Source: Bog-950 sp044228435 (GTDB taxonomy: Bacteria; Bacteroidota; Bacteroidia; Chitinophagales; LD1). Taken from it: a stretch of 64,000 nucleotides of DNA. A program made the translations under genes and the position numbers. The notes below the pieces were generated by a model. That model was not told the DNA's origin. It made no database searches and saw only the letters and a list, made by a program, of their open reading frames with translations. Positions 23,501-27,731 of this stretch are shown one piece after another (positions within the stretch are counted from its first letter, which is position 1; the number at the start of each line of letters is the position of its first letter). The DNA lies in the NCBI GenBank assembly GCA_044228435.1, contig JBGAUW010000011.1:1-64000 (forward strand), read 5' to 3'.

Positions 23501-26321
23501 TACAGCGGTTATACCTTCGCAAACCCTTACCAATCCAAATGCAACAGCAGGCCAGGTAATATATGCCGTAACACCTTTGGCAAATACCTGCCCCGGCACA
23601 CCGGCTAACTATGTAATAACTGTTAGCCCGGCACCGGATGTAATTTTACCGCAACCACAAACTATTTGCAGTGGCAATACCAGTACGGCTGTTACACTGG
23701 CCTCGGCAGTTAGTGGCACTACCTTTACCTGGACCAGCACCGCAGGTGCTGCTATTACCGGTAACATTACAAGCGGCGCGGGCGATATACATGCGCAAGC
23801 GTTAACCAACAGCAGCAACCAAACCGATACGGTTACCTTTGTAATTACTCCATCGGCAAGCGCTTGTCCGGGTCAGCCTGCTACTTATCAGATAGAAGTA
23901 TTGCCTCAGCCTGTAGTGGCTTTTGCTCCGCAGGCACAAACTATCTGTAGTGGTCAAACATCGTTAGTGGTAAGCCTTACCTCGGCTACTAATGGCGCCA
24001 GCATAGCGTGGACGGCTACTGTGCCTTCGGGTGTTACCGGTGCTGCTACTTCGGGCACCAACACCATACCGGCGCAAACGTTGTTTAACAATTCGGTTAA
24101 TGTTATACCTACACCGCTTACCGTTATTTATACCGCAGTGGCTACTGCGGGGGTATGCACCGGTCCACAGGCTAACTACGCCATTACGGTTAACCCAATA
24201 CCTACTGTAGATTTTATACAGAATATTGATTCGGGTTGTTCGCCATTGGGTGTGGCCTTTACACCGGTTACTACCAACTACAATCTGGCCGACTCTATCA
24301 TCTTCAATTGGGGCGATGGTTCGGCTAATACGGTATTGCGTCCAAATCCGCTCTTGCCGGCATGGTTTAGCACCAACCACACCTTTGGTAATAACACCAA
24401 TGCTATCATTACTTATAACGTAAGCATGATTGCCAAAGGCGCTTGTATAGATACTACTATTACCAACACAGTAACGGTATTGCCGGCCAGCACCAATGCG
24501 GCCTTTACCGCGTCGCCTTTAAATGGTTGCGCGCCGTTAACCGTTACGCTTACCGACCAATCTACTGGTCCTGGCATTTTAGCCTGGTGCTTTGATTACA
24601 ATACCGGCACGGGTGCCTGCAACGGTGCTGGGCAGGTTAATACTACGGGGGCTACCTTTACGCATGTCTTCCCTGCGGGCACGCATACTATAGCTTTGTA
24701 TGCTACCAGCAGCTTTGGTTGCGCTAACGATACCGCCTTTGCTACGGTTAATGTTACCCCTTCTCCGGTGGTAGACTTTACTTTCAGTAACGTTGGTTGC
24801 GCTAAAACACCGGTGCAGTTTACTTCGCAAAGCACCGTACCTGTCGGAACTTCGGTTACGGCCTTCGATTGGAGCTTTGGCACAGGCGATGTATCGCCAA
24901 TTGCTAACCCGGTTTATTTATTTGATACCGGTGGCGTTTACAACGTATGCTTAAAGGTAACTACCAACACCGGATGTTTCGATTCTGTATGCAAACCGGT
25001 TTCAGTGTTATACAAACCGGTGGCAGCATTTGTTAGTCTGGATACGTGCGTAAACAAACAGCCTATTCTGTTTGCTAATAACTCTACCGGAGCTACGGGC
25101 TACCAATGGAGCTTTGGAGATGGGAACATTTCTAACCTAAGCAACCCCGCTAACCAGTATGGCGCGGCGGGCACTTATTCGGTTACGCTTATTAGCTATA
25201 ACAGCGCCTGCAGCGATACTATTACCCAAGCAGTTACTGTTTACCCTATACCGGTGGCGGCCTTTACTGTGCCGGGGCCTTATAGCTGCGGTATACCTTC
25301 GGCTATACAGGTTACCAATACATCAACCAATGCCGGCGGCTACTTCTGGGATTTTGGTAACGGCAGCACCAGCACTGCTACCAACCCTGTAATTAACTAC
25401 ACGGCGCAGGGCAATTACCCAATTACCTTAGTGGCCAGTAACCGCTTTGGCTGCTACGATACCGCGCAATCTGCCGCGCAGGTTTACGCTTATCCGCAGG
25501 TTAATGCTATCAATATCAGCCCATCGCAGGGTTGCGAGCCATTGGATGTAAACTTTGCGGCCAACACCGTTGATGGTAATAACTTTGTGTGGCGCTTTGG
25601 CGATGGCACACCGGATGAAAGCGGTGCGGCTGTAACCTCGCATACGTATACTACGGCCGGAACTTACACCGTAACCTTACAGGTAGGCAACTTTGGCACC
25701 TGCGCCGATACTATTACGCTGGTAGATACGATTGTGGTTCACCCAATACCGGTAGCCGGCTTTGATTATACCATGAGCGAGGAGATTGACTCCGCTATTG
25801 GCCTGGTTCAGTTTATTAATACCTCTACCAACAGCACTACCTACGCTTGGAACTTTGGCGATGGCGATACCAGCGATCTGGTTAATCCATCACACTTGTT
25901 CCCTGAGATTGACCGCTACACCGTAACCCTGGTTGCCACCAGCGAGTTTGGTTGCAGGGATAGTGTGGCTAAGGATATCTACATCATCAAAAAATCGTTG
26001 TATGTGCCTAATGCATTTGCGCCCGAATACAATGCCGGTAACGGCCTTGTAAGAGTATGGCAACCGGTGGGTATGGGCATTAAAGATTACCACGCGCAGA
26101 TATTTAATACCTGGGGCGAGTTGCTGTGGGAATCGTACGAATTAACGGCCGATTACCACCCTGCCGAAGGCTGGGATGGAACCTACCAGGGCAAACTGGT
26201 GCAGCAGGATGTGTATGTATGGAAGATTGAAGCCGTGTTTATTGATGGCACGCGCTGGAAGGGGATGAGCTATCGCGGTGGTCCGCGTAAGTCGATAGGC
26301 GATGTAACTTTGATTAGATAA
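2598..26321 (+). CDS. Giant SprB-like surface adhesin with about 72 Ig-like modules and T9SS type B sorting domain
   Basis: The product is 7907 aa. An N-terminal signal peptide (hydrophobic core about residues 8-22, then an Ala-Pro stretch) supports this start. Residues 25-645 hold Ig-like and PKD-like domains (a TWYFGDGDS motif near residue 410). Residues 649-3533 are 32 modules of family A (WTNSNTAIGL, TLNGC), and 3534-7202 about 40 modules of family B (QTICSG, GFTASGTG, NGCPGP). Residues 7203-7795 contain PKD domains with WSFGDG or WDFGNG motifs. The last roughly 108 residues are a gliding-motility C-terminal domain (VPNAFAPEYN, IFNTWGELLW, GWDGTYQGK), the type B signal for type IX secretion. 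Nearly every module has two Cys. The architecture resembles Flavobacterium SprB, a mobile adhesin moved by the gliding machinery. The following PorP/SprF gene is the usual partner. Function in adhesion or gliding is inferred from this class. No frameshift is visible over 23.7 kb. Confidence 0.93.
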   Translation: MLSKFYSCCLAALLFCFSLQAAPAPPCNLGANVNPGSPTICEGQSQQLSATPTGTRFTYVWSNGATTATISVSPTTNTTYSVTVTDTVANCFDVSSSNVTVRQNPVGTITPSTTAVVCARQSVTLTASSSLGGSSFHWSNNSNNASITVNPTATTTYTVTVTRNGCTDVVSHTVAVNTASLAGLFTNCNAVTVAPYTISLSDASSPNTGITNYRILWGDTGVAYNSSTPPSSLTHTYGGGSFNLTYIITRSSGCIDTGRFTVRNLTNPSLAIGSPGNTLGCGPLPLCFPILNVSNNDASTTYLVDYGDYSAQQSYNQPPPDTICHTYVLASCGAPGIPNSVFLPNNWFYSITATNACGTTAGAIGGIQVYTSPVARFTLAANPVCVTNAVSFTNTSDFGYYANCDSSAIFTWYFGDGDSQIVVNSKASVTHIYASPGSYNAVLKASNQCGNTTFTQTVCIVPPVVAGFTLNNTVGCIPFTVNATNTTSPLGGCSPPTYNWTVTYVASPPCGSTSNWSFSGGTSAASQDPVFVFSTPGTYTITLAATNVCGTTTTSRTVTVKQPPLVSLTPITSSCTPYTISPSSTVINCGTTAMTYAWTSVPAGFTSSAAVPPATVFSTTGVNTINLAVTNECGTTNASTSFNVSAQPTVAVPANTTVCPGASVPGTNLASTPAGATYTWTNSNTGIGLGASGSGDVPSFTATNTTGATITGTITVTPNLNGCVGIPSTYTVSVYPNPTAGSLPANPSVCGGASIPATNFTSNPPGGTFNWTNSNTNIGLGSGGSGNVPTFTGTNTGSSAITGTIAVTATLNGCTGPASTYTITINPAPTVNVPAPVSVCPNVSVPASTFTSTPPGGTFTWTNDNTGTGLGASGSGSTPVFTSTNGGSTPITSTVTVTPTVNGCAGTPSSFTITVNPRPSVTAPTLPPNSTVCPGASVPATNFASNPPGATYTWTNSNTGIGLPASGSGNIPGYTATNGTGGAISGTITVTPSVNGCAGNPSSFIVTVSPSPVANTPSSVTVCPGASVPASNFTTTPAGGTFTWTNSNPSIGLPASGTGNTPVFTAANPGSTAISGTITVTATVAGCTGSGAGYTITISPPPSITAPANDTVCPGATVPAKTFTSTPPGATYTWTNSNPAIGLAASGSGTVPAFTAANPTTTPIQGTITVTPSLGGCAGPPITFIVVVRASAAVVPNPNVAVCVGATVPASNFTSNPAGATFTWTNSNNAIGLGGSGVGNVPSFTATNSTSAAISGTITVVANSGGCPGSSSSYTITVTPVPVVTVPSNIVRCAGATVAATTFTSTPAGATYTWVNDNTAIGLAASGTGNVPLFTTTNPGLVAIAGNITVTPTLNGCPGPPATYSITVNPLPTVTLPPSDTVCPGTVVAATNLVSVPAGATYAWTNSNVAIGLAASGTGNVPAFVATNASTALIVGIVRVTPTLNGCPGTQVAFNHSVYPTPTTTVPANASVCSGATVAASNFVSTPAGATFTWTNNNPAIGLPASGAGNTPSFTATNTGTTVIVGTITVTPTLNGCPGTPSSYSISVKPLPVIAPLANDTLCAGATEPQRTLITVPSGSTFAWTNTNTLIGLAASGTGNVPAFTTTNNTGATISGTITATPTLNLCAGAPVSYVVVVNISPTVTVPANISVCTGATIPATSFSSVPAGATYTWTNSNPAIGLPSNGTGDIPSFTGTNSTAVSISGTISVVGTNGCSGPPATYTITINPPPTVTATANRTACAGSTVSATTFTSVPAGATFDWTNSNTAIGLAASGTGSVPAFTAINATGSPITANITVTPNLNGCAAGTPSVYAITINPLPTVTVPANDSVCPVVFVPATAFTSSPAGATYTWTNSNTSTGLSLASGSGNVPAFASANSTTAAITSVITVTPRLNGCNGTPTPYSIVVRPNPTVTVPAAATYCNGATVPAATFTSTPVGATFTWTNTNPNIGIAASGTGNIPSFTANNPGLSVITATITVTPNLNGCDGTPSSYNITVRPRPFITAPADDTVCAGTVVPASTFFSIPAGATYAWTNSNTGIGLAASGTGAVPAFTSTNATTGLISGTITVTPTLNTCTGNPITFVHAVSVAPTMSTPANIAVCSGATIPASSFTSPLSGTTFNWTNSNNGIGLAASGTGDIAAFTATNSTNAVITATITVTPVNGCPGPAVSYTITVYPPPVVNVPVSYSRCAGATVTLTSFTSTPTGSTYAWTNNNTAIGLAASGTGSVPAFTAINATTAPVVATITVTPTLAGCPGVPSSYDITINPRPTVTAPVTAIVCPGTIMAATALVSTPPGATYTWTNNNVAIGLGSSGTGDVPAYTSANPTAATITATINITPTLNGCAGTAVPYTQQVYANPTATIPANVSVCVGGTVAATNFTSTPAGGTFTWTNSNTAIGLAASGTGNIPAFTSTNATTASIIGTITVTPTVNGCVGNPSNYTITVKPIPTITLPPSDTICPGVVSPVTAFISVPAGATYAWTNSNTAIGLGASGTGNVPAFTGTNATTAAIAGTITVTPTLNLCAGTPVTYVKTINPRPTVTVPSNIAVCSGVTIPATTFTSNLTGTTYSWTNSNNAIGLAGSGSGDVPAFTATNTGSAAISSTITVTPVNSNGCTGVSSSYTITVNPAPTVNVPANTTRCAGATVAASAFTSVPAGATYAWTNSNTGIGLAASGTGNVPAFTTTNATAAAIVATITVTPTLNSCPGTPVTYTITVNPPPVVTVPVSDTTCPGTAIAGTNFTSSPPGASYTWTNNNTAIGLPASGVGDVPSFTSANVTTAAIVGTITVTPTLNGCAGTPIAFQHRVNPLPVVTAIPAVSVCVGATVSASNYASTPAGATYTWTNSNAAIGLATSGAGNIPAFTATNATQASISGTIFVTATLNGCTGNATSYTITVKPLPTVTLPPSDTICPATVSAATAFTSTPAGATYAWSNSNTAIGLGASGTGNVPAFTGINATSAHVTGTITVTPTLNLCVGAPVTYTKTIAPKPAAVVPANVAGCPGEVIPATVLSSLPAGATFTWSNNNTSIGLAASGTGDVPSFTATNPGSTVLTATITVTPVLEGCAGNNITFTYTISPAPTVTVPVDFGLCPFVVVPATNLTSNPAGATYTWTNSNPAIGLAASGTGNVPSFTTDNTTSGPISGLITVTPTLNGCVGTPATYTITVNIGPTVAAIPNDTICYGTVVPAVNFTSSPAGATYAWTNSNAAIGLAGSGTGGIPQFTAANTGSTIIQGTISITPTLNGCLGPVASYIVVVNPAPVALLPVDITVCPGDNVPASNFASTPVGATYVWTNSSTAIGLGPNGTGNVPPFTAVNGGATPLVSTINVTPTLRGCVGPARTYTITVNPSPIATVPVNDTLCHGQVIPATVFTSATAGATFSWTNSNTSIGLAASGTGNLPAFTATNLTVNPVVANFVVTTALNGCPGTPANFTYTVNPTPVVTVPSSTIVCFGDVIPATSFSSTLPLTTYGWTNSNTGIGLAASGTGDIAAFTTTNATNAPITGTITVTATTAGCPSQPADYSITVKPVPVVTITPSDDTICSATQFYANLSSNVPGTSISWTVNSPAGVSGQAAGTGDSILQVLANGSGTAQTVEYYVVSSVNGCNGLPDTVSVVVNPGVDLNFSTGIQTICSGQTTAPVYVTTTSGLPITWTSNANGITGVLASGTDSIPAQTLTNNTNLGVVVEYNFTTGYPGCPPVTYTYSVIVNPPSTAIQSTSQTICSGTSSQPIIINSNALGITYDWTATSPDGITGFTASGTSTVIPGVLLNNPNPTAGIVVYTITPGSLGCPGVPVNDTVFVNPVPVLDSLTPQTICSGATSVAVPLSSALPATYNWSVIYNGNITGFTASGTGNIPAQTLSNSGVTTDSVVFYITPSAGGCNGPSVNYGIVVSPFPDVILPATQSVCSGSSTTLAALTSNASGATFAWTATATPGVTGFTASGTGDIPAQVLSTTGTTAGSVTYAITPTASGCPGPVVNYVVGVKPIPTVVAAPDTICSLSQTNIILTSPVAGTTFTWTVVAPGTITGASAGSGAAIQQTLNSSSATTDSVIYSITPSAGGCPGPVLNVSAVVNPTTTVSFSGPNQNICTGQTTASVQITGSNPGGTYAWTSQANGVTGVLASGNDSIPAQTLVNNTNLPLTVIYTVNVGSGGACPSSPASYTIIVNPAPSVTASPGQTICSGSAFQPVIISANNNSVAFNWTGSSPDGITGFAASGTSAVIPSSILTNPNTTAGLVIYTITPNSSGCPGLPIADTIIVNPVPVIAAIPTQIICSNASSTLATVTSTPATTYNWSVIYSGNVSGFTASGTGDIPAQTLINNGLTTDSVTFNITAALGGCNATPVNFNVVVTPAPDVILPATQNICSGSTTILATISSSTAGATFAWTATASAGVTGFTANGTGDIPAETLSNSGATAGTVTYAITPTANGCPGPVINYVVTVKPIPTVVAAPDTICSLSQTNIILTSPVAGTTFTWTVAAPGTITGASAGSGATIQQTLNSSVATADSVIYSITPSAGGCVGPVLNVSAVVNPTTTVSFSAPDQSICSGQTSASVQITGSNPGGTYAWTSQANGAIGVTPSGNDSIPAEILINNSGVPVAVVYTVSTGGGSCPSNPASYVIIVNPSPTVNPNPAQTTCSGVAFQPIVITANTSGLTYSWTGTSPDGITGFTASGTGAVIPSSILTNPNTTAGIVVYTITPSSSGCPGLPITDTIIVNPIPVITPVPTQTICSGATSVLATVTTTPTTTANWTVIYNGNISGFTTSGTGDVTAQTLTNNGVTTDSVVYRITAALGGCNATPVNFNVVVTPAPDVILPATQSICSGATTTIAILSSNAAGATFAWSATATAGVTGFTANGTGDIPAETLSNSGTTAGTVTYAITPTANGCPGPVINYIVTVRPIPTVVAATDTICSLSQTNIVLTSPVAGTTFTWTVAAPGTITGASAGSGAAIQQTLNSSSATADSVIYTITPSAGGCVGPVLNVSAVVNPTTTVSFSAPDQSICSGQTSASVQITGSNPGGTYAWTSQANGALGVTASGNDSIPVQTLTNNTSVPIAVVYTVATGGGSCPSNPASYVIIVNPSPTVNPNPAQTTCSGVAFQPIVITANTSGLTYSWTGTSPDGITGFTASGTGAVIPSSILTNPNTTAGIVVYTITPSSSGCPGLPITDTIIVNPIPVITAVPTQTICSNASSILVNLTATPAGATLNWSVIYNGNVTGYTASGTTTIPAQILTNNGLTIDSVTYNITASLGGCNATPVNFNVVVTPAPDVILPAAQSICSGASTTVATLSSNAAGATFAWTATATAGIAGFTANGTGNIPAETLNNSTTTTGTVTYAITPTANGCPGPVVNYIVTVKPLPTVVAAPDTICSLGQTNIALTSPSAGATFTWTVAAPGTITGAAAGGGAAIQQTLSSSSVNADSVIYSITPTAGGCVGPVFTVSAVVNPATTVSFSAPNQTICSGQTTASVQLTGSNPGGTYAWTSTANGVTGVTASGNDSIPMQTLVNSSNVPVSVIYTVSNSGGGCSGNPATYTIIVNPTPAAVGQPTQTICTGFAYQPITLSSTTSGATYSWTGASPDGVTGFAASGTSSVIPSSVLTNAGNTTGTVVYTITPSVGACPGTSVNDTIFVSPVPVVTPIATQSICSGQSSTAVTLNSVPAGTYNWSAIYTGNITGFTASGNGNIPAQTLTNSVSTADSVVFNVTASTAGCTSQPVTFTVVVGPGPDVILPAAQNICSGATTNPVTISSNSGSATFTWTAAATAGVTGFTASGTGNIPAETLSNSGTTAGTVTYAITPSANSCPGTVANYIVTVKPTPTAVAAPDTICTNGQTNIAITSPVSGTTFSWVANAPGTITGANNGSGNSIQQTLSSTAASADSVLYIITPTAAGCVGPVTTVAAVVNPTTTLSFSAPDQSICSGQQTASIQITGSNSGTYAWTSQANGVIGVTASGNDSIPVQTLFNNGATPVAVIYTVNAGSGTCPGSPANYRITVNPVPTAIAPPAQTVCSGGSSQVISITTNISGSTLTWTGTSPNGVTGFSPSGTSSFVIPSQNVNLAGNTQGIVVYTITPSYAGCPGAPVNDTIIVNPTPLVNALTTQSICSGGTSTVVALAANIGGSTFNWNVVYNGAVTGYTASGTGNIPAQTLTNNGATADSVVYQITPSANGCAGQQANYSIVVTSPPTVILPSPQTICTGATTVNTVVTSATAGATFSWTATATAGVTGFTASGTGDIPAQTITNTGNTPGTVTYAVTPAANGCNGPVSNYVVTVNPAPVAAAADDTICPSAQTNIAITSTLAGTTYTWNAFQPAAVTGAANGSGNTIQQVLSNSSQVVQTVLYVITPSANGCVGPVDSVYAVVNPSLAIQFNPGPQTICTGQSTQTVFITGSGVGASFAWTSQANGVTGVITSGTDSIPVQTLVNSSNFPLTVNYNVSAGYSGCPNSVATYSVVVNPAPVATSTPAQTVCSGTASQAITLNSNVSNATYSWSGSSPNGVTGFTASGTSSVIPSQNLTNAGTTTGVVVFTITPTAAGCPGTPVNDSIFVNPLPVINPIPTQTICSGSTTTAVTPSSNVSGATFTWNAVYAGNITGFTPSGTGNITAQTLTNLGLTADSVVFNITAATGNCNSPAVTFAAVVNPGPDVILPAAQNICSGATTLAVTLASNTAGATFSWTATATANVTGFTASGTGNLPAETLTNTGNTAGTVTYAITATGGSCPGPVYNCVVTVKPQPVTTVTPATATICSGTQVNFALSSSFAGATFSWTYSAPAGVIGAANGTGNSIQQLLDNTTATPQTVTYTITASAIGCPGPSVTADVIVNPVADVVFILPTQSVCSGATSQAVTISSGVNGATFNWTSQANGATGVAASGTNTIPAQTLGNAGNTFDTVVYTVVADYQTCPGQTATYLIVVNPIPVVNLPAPQTVCSGVATNPATLGSNVAGATYTWTGSSPDGITGFIANGTTAVIPSQTLTNPNATAGQVIYAVTPLANTCPGTPANYVITVSPAPDVILPQPQTICSGNTSTAVTLASAVSGTTFTWTSTAGAAITGNITSGAGDIHAQALTNSSNQTDTVTFVITPSASACPGQPATYQIEVLPQPVVAFAPQAQTICSGQTSLVVSLTSATNGASIAWTATVPSGVTGAATSGTNTIPAQTLFNNSVNVIPTPLTVIYTAVATAGVCTGPQANYAITVNPIPTVDFIQNIDSGCSPLGVAFTPVTTNYNLADSIIFNWGDGSANTVLRPNPLLPAWFSTNHTFGNNTNAIITYNVSMIAKGACIDTTITNTVTVLPASTNAAFTASPLNGCAPLTVTLTDQSTGPGILAWCFDYNTGTGACNGAGQVNTTGATFTHVFPAGTHTIALYATSSFGCANDTAFATVNVTPSPVVDFTFSNVGCAKTPVQFTSQSTVPVGTSVTAFDWSFGTGDVSPIANPVYLFDTGGVYNVCLKVTTNTGCFDSVCKPVSVLYKPVAAFVSLDTCVNKQPILFANNSTGATGYQWSFGDGNISNLSNPANQYGAAGTYSVTLISYNSACSDTITQAVTVYPIPVAAFTVPGPYSCGIPSAIQVTNTSTNAGGYFWDFGNGSTSTATNPVINYTAQGNYPITLVASNRFGCYDTAQSAAQVYAYPQVNAINISPSQGCEPLDVNFAANTVDGNNFVWRFGDGTPDESGAAVTSHTYTTAGTYTVTLQVGNFGTCADTITLVDTIVVHPIPVAGFDYTMSEEIDSAIGLVQFINTSTNSTTYAWNFGDGDTSDLVNPSHLFPEIDRYTVTLVATSEFGCRDSVAKDIYIIKKSLYVPNAFAPEYNAGNGLVRVWQPVGMGIKDYHAQIFNTWGELLWESYELTADYHPAEGWDGTYQGKLVQQDVYVWKIEAVFIDGTRWKGMSYRGGPRKSIGDVTLIR
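4542..13196 (+). repeat. Module array A: 32 tandem Ig-like modules of about 270 bp
   Basis: I counted 32 consecutive modules of 88-92 codons in frame. The layout is VTVPAN-x-VC-x-GATV, STPAGATYTWTNSN, IGLAASGTGNVPAFTATN, TITVTPTLNGC and TYTITVNPxP. Modules diverge strongly at the nucleotide level but show a five-module periodicity: every fifth module shares linker features. An example is the shortened TPVNGC-type ending, or another departure from TPTLNGC, in modules 7, 12, 17, 22, 27 and 32. Confidence 0.9.
13197..24203 (+). repeat. Module array B: about 40 tandem modules in eight 1.37-kb super-repeats
   Basis: The modules are of about 91 codons, with QTICSG, WTATA-x-GVTGFTASGTGDIPAQTL and ITPTANGCPGP cores. 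The DTICS-type module recurs with its first Cys codon at 13230, 14598, 15972, 17343, 18717, 20088, 21462 and 22842, which are steps of 1368, 1374, 1371, 1374, 1371, 1374 and 1380. Middle super-repeats are very similar in DNA. For example, a stretch of over 40 bases starting at 15611 recurs unchanged at 16982. Confidence 0.92.
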
Positions 26322-26386
26322 ACTGCTGAACGATGAAAAATATGAATAAAGGAATGATGAATTTGAGGCTTTCGACCCAAAGCAAA

Positions 26387-26462
26387 TGTCATGCTGAGCG
26401 GAGTCGAAGCACGGCATTTGCGCAGGCGGAAGCACTTGTCTTCGACTACGCTCAGACTGACA
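26387..26462. repeat. REP-like imperfect hairpin element
   Basis: Two 23-nt arms, 26387-26409 and 26440-26462, are inverted copies with only a few mismatches around a 30-nt loop. They contain CTGAGCGGAGTCGAAG and its counterpart CTTCGACTACGCTCAG. It lies between the adhesin stop and the PorP/SprF start, and it could be an RNA stem-loop in the shared transcript. Such sequences often occur dispersed in genomes, but only this copy is seen here. Confidence 0.65.
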
Positions 26463-26527
26463 TGCTTCCTTGTGTTGTCGAAATTAAAGCTGCTACTACT
26501 ATCTCTAAATTTTTGAATGCTGTTTTT

Positions 26528-27649
26528 ATGAAAAATGTATCTATCCGTTTTGTAACTGCAATGGCCTTTGTGCTAAGCGCTTTAACCGCGCTGGCGCAAG
26601 ACCCTACCTTTTCGCAGTACGATGCCAACCAGATTTATTACAACCCTGCTTATGCAGGCTATAAAAAGGCGGTGCGCTTTGGCGCCACTTACCGCAACCT
26701 GTGGCCGAACGTGCCGGGCAAAAAACTGCCCGGCCCGTTGGGTAGCTACTCGTTTACCGGCGATGCCTACTTTAATATTAAAGACCGCTTTACCGGTGGT
26801 GGCGGCGCCTTTGTAATGCAGGATGTAGAGGGTGTGGGTTACTTAACTACCACTACCGCCGGCATTATGTATTCGCAGCACATGCCTAAAATTAAAGGCC
26901 GCAACGACCGCATGGACCGCTGGAACATTTACCTGGGCTTTAAGGCTTATATGGGTAACATTCATGTAGACTGGAGCCGCTACGTGTTTAGCGACCAGTT
27001 GGATGTAAACTACGGGGTGGCCAATCCATCATCTTTTAACCAGGATAATATTGTAAGCAAGTTTTATTTCGATTTCGATTTTGGTATCGTTATCCGCAAT
27101 AACTACCGCGCTAAGGGCAAGTGGTTTAATGAGTTTGGCTTTTCAATGAGCCACGTGTTGGCGCCTACCATTTCTATTACCGGTTCGGCATCCGATGCCA
27201 GCCGACTGCCACGCAAGTATGTAGCTACTTACCGCAGCAACATTGCAGTGCTGAAAGATAACTTCTACATAGGGCCTACTATTTTGTTCGAAAACCAGGG
27301 CCGGTTTTTTGCCGTTAACGGTGGGCTTGATTTTTACGTACGCTTTAAGCACCGCAAAAACGAAAGCATACCTTTAAGCGTGGGCGTTTACAACCGTTTC
27401 AGCTTTATACTTAAAGATGTGCGCACCAACCGCAACAAAATAAACACCAGCGCCATTATACTATCGGTTACCCACCGCGGCAATTTTGCCAGTGGCAAAT
27501 ACGCAACGGGCTACTCCGTTGGCTTCTCTGTCGACTTCCCTTACATGGGCCTGGGTATGCAAACCGCCGGCGCGTATGAAATTACCGCAGGCATTACCAT
27601 CCCCTACAAAAAACGCGATGTGCTGACTTGTCCGTTTGAGGCGTATTAG
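26528..27649 (+). CDS. PorP/SprF family type IX secretion membrane protein
   Basis: The product is 373 aa from ATG 26528, which begins with a signal peptide (MKNVSIRFVTAMAFVLSALT, then ALAQDP). The open frame extends 65 codons upstream to 26333, but that part translates the REP-like hairpin and precedes the signal peptide, so I reject it. The mature start DPTFSQYDANQIYYNPAYAG is the hallmark of the family. The rest alternates amphipathic strands, as in an outer-membrane beta barrel of about 14 strands. Family members act with type B-sorted proteins. In Flavobacterium, SprF is needed to export or anchor SprB. Its place about 200 bases after the giant type B protein points to that protein as its cargo. 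Confidence 0.93.
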   Translation: MKNVSIRFVTAMAFVLSALTALAQDPTFSQYDANQIYYNPAYAGYKKAVRFGATYRNLWPNVPGKKLPGPLGSYSFTGDAYFNIKDRFTGGGGAFVMQDVEGVGYLTTTTAGIMYSQHMPKIKGRNDRMDRWNIYLGFKAYMGNIHVDWSRYVFSDQLDVNYGVANPSSFNQDNIVSKFYFDFDFGIVIRNNYRAKGKWFNEFGFSMSHVLAPTISITGSASDASRLPRKYVATYRSNIAVLKDNFYIGPTILFENQGRFFAVNGGLDFYVRFKHRKNESIPLSVGVYNRFSFILKDVRTNRNKINTSAIILSVTHRGNFASGKYATGYSVGFSVDFPYMGLGMQTAGAYEITAGITIPYKKRDVLTCPFEAY

Positions 27650-27731
27650 GATTTTGTAGGAGCATTTGGCATGGGTTGTAACGCGGCTGGCTTTTGCAAT
27701 GCGCTATTATAATTATAGCTTCGTTGCACTT

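Noticed and set aside
4542..24203. Repeat array considered as CRISPR or satellite DNA
   Set aside because: Units of about 270 bp keep the reading frame and encode Ig-like modules; there are no short direct repeats with unique spacers.
3348..24380. Many long minus-strand and other-frame ORFs (up to about 250 codons) inside the giant adhesin
   Set aside because: They repeat with the module period, are biased towards Val/Pro/Gly-Leu or Arg/Tyr/Cys strings, and lack starts, signals or domains. They are shadows of the repetitive sense frame.
26333..26527. Upstream start giving a 438-aa PorP/SprF protein
   Set aside because: The 65 extra codons translate a REP-like hairpin and would precede the signal peptide beginning at 26528.
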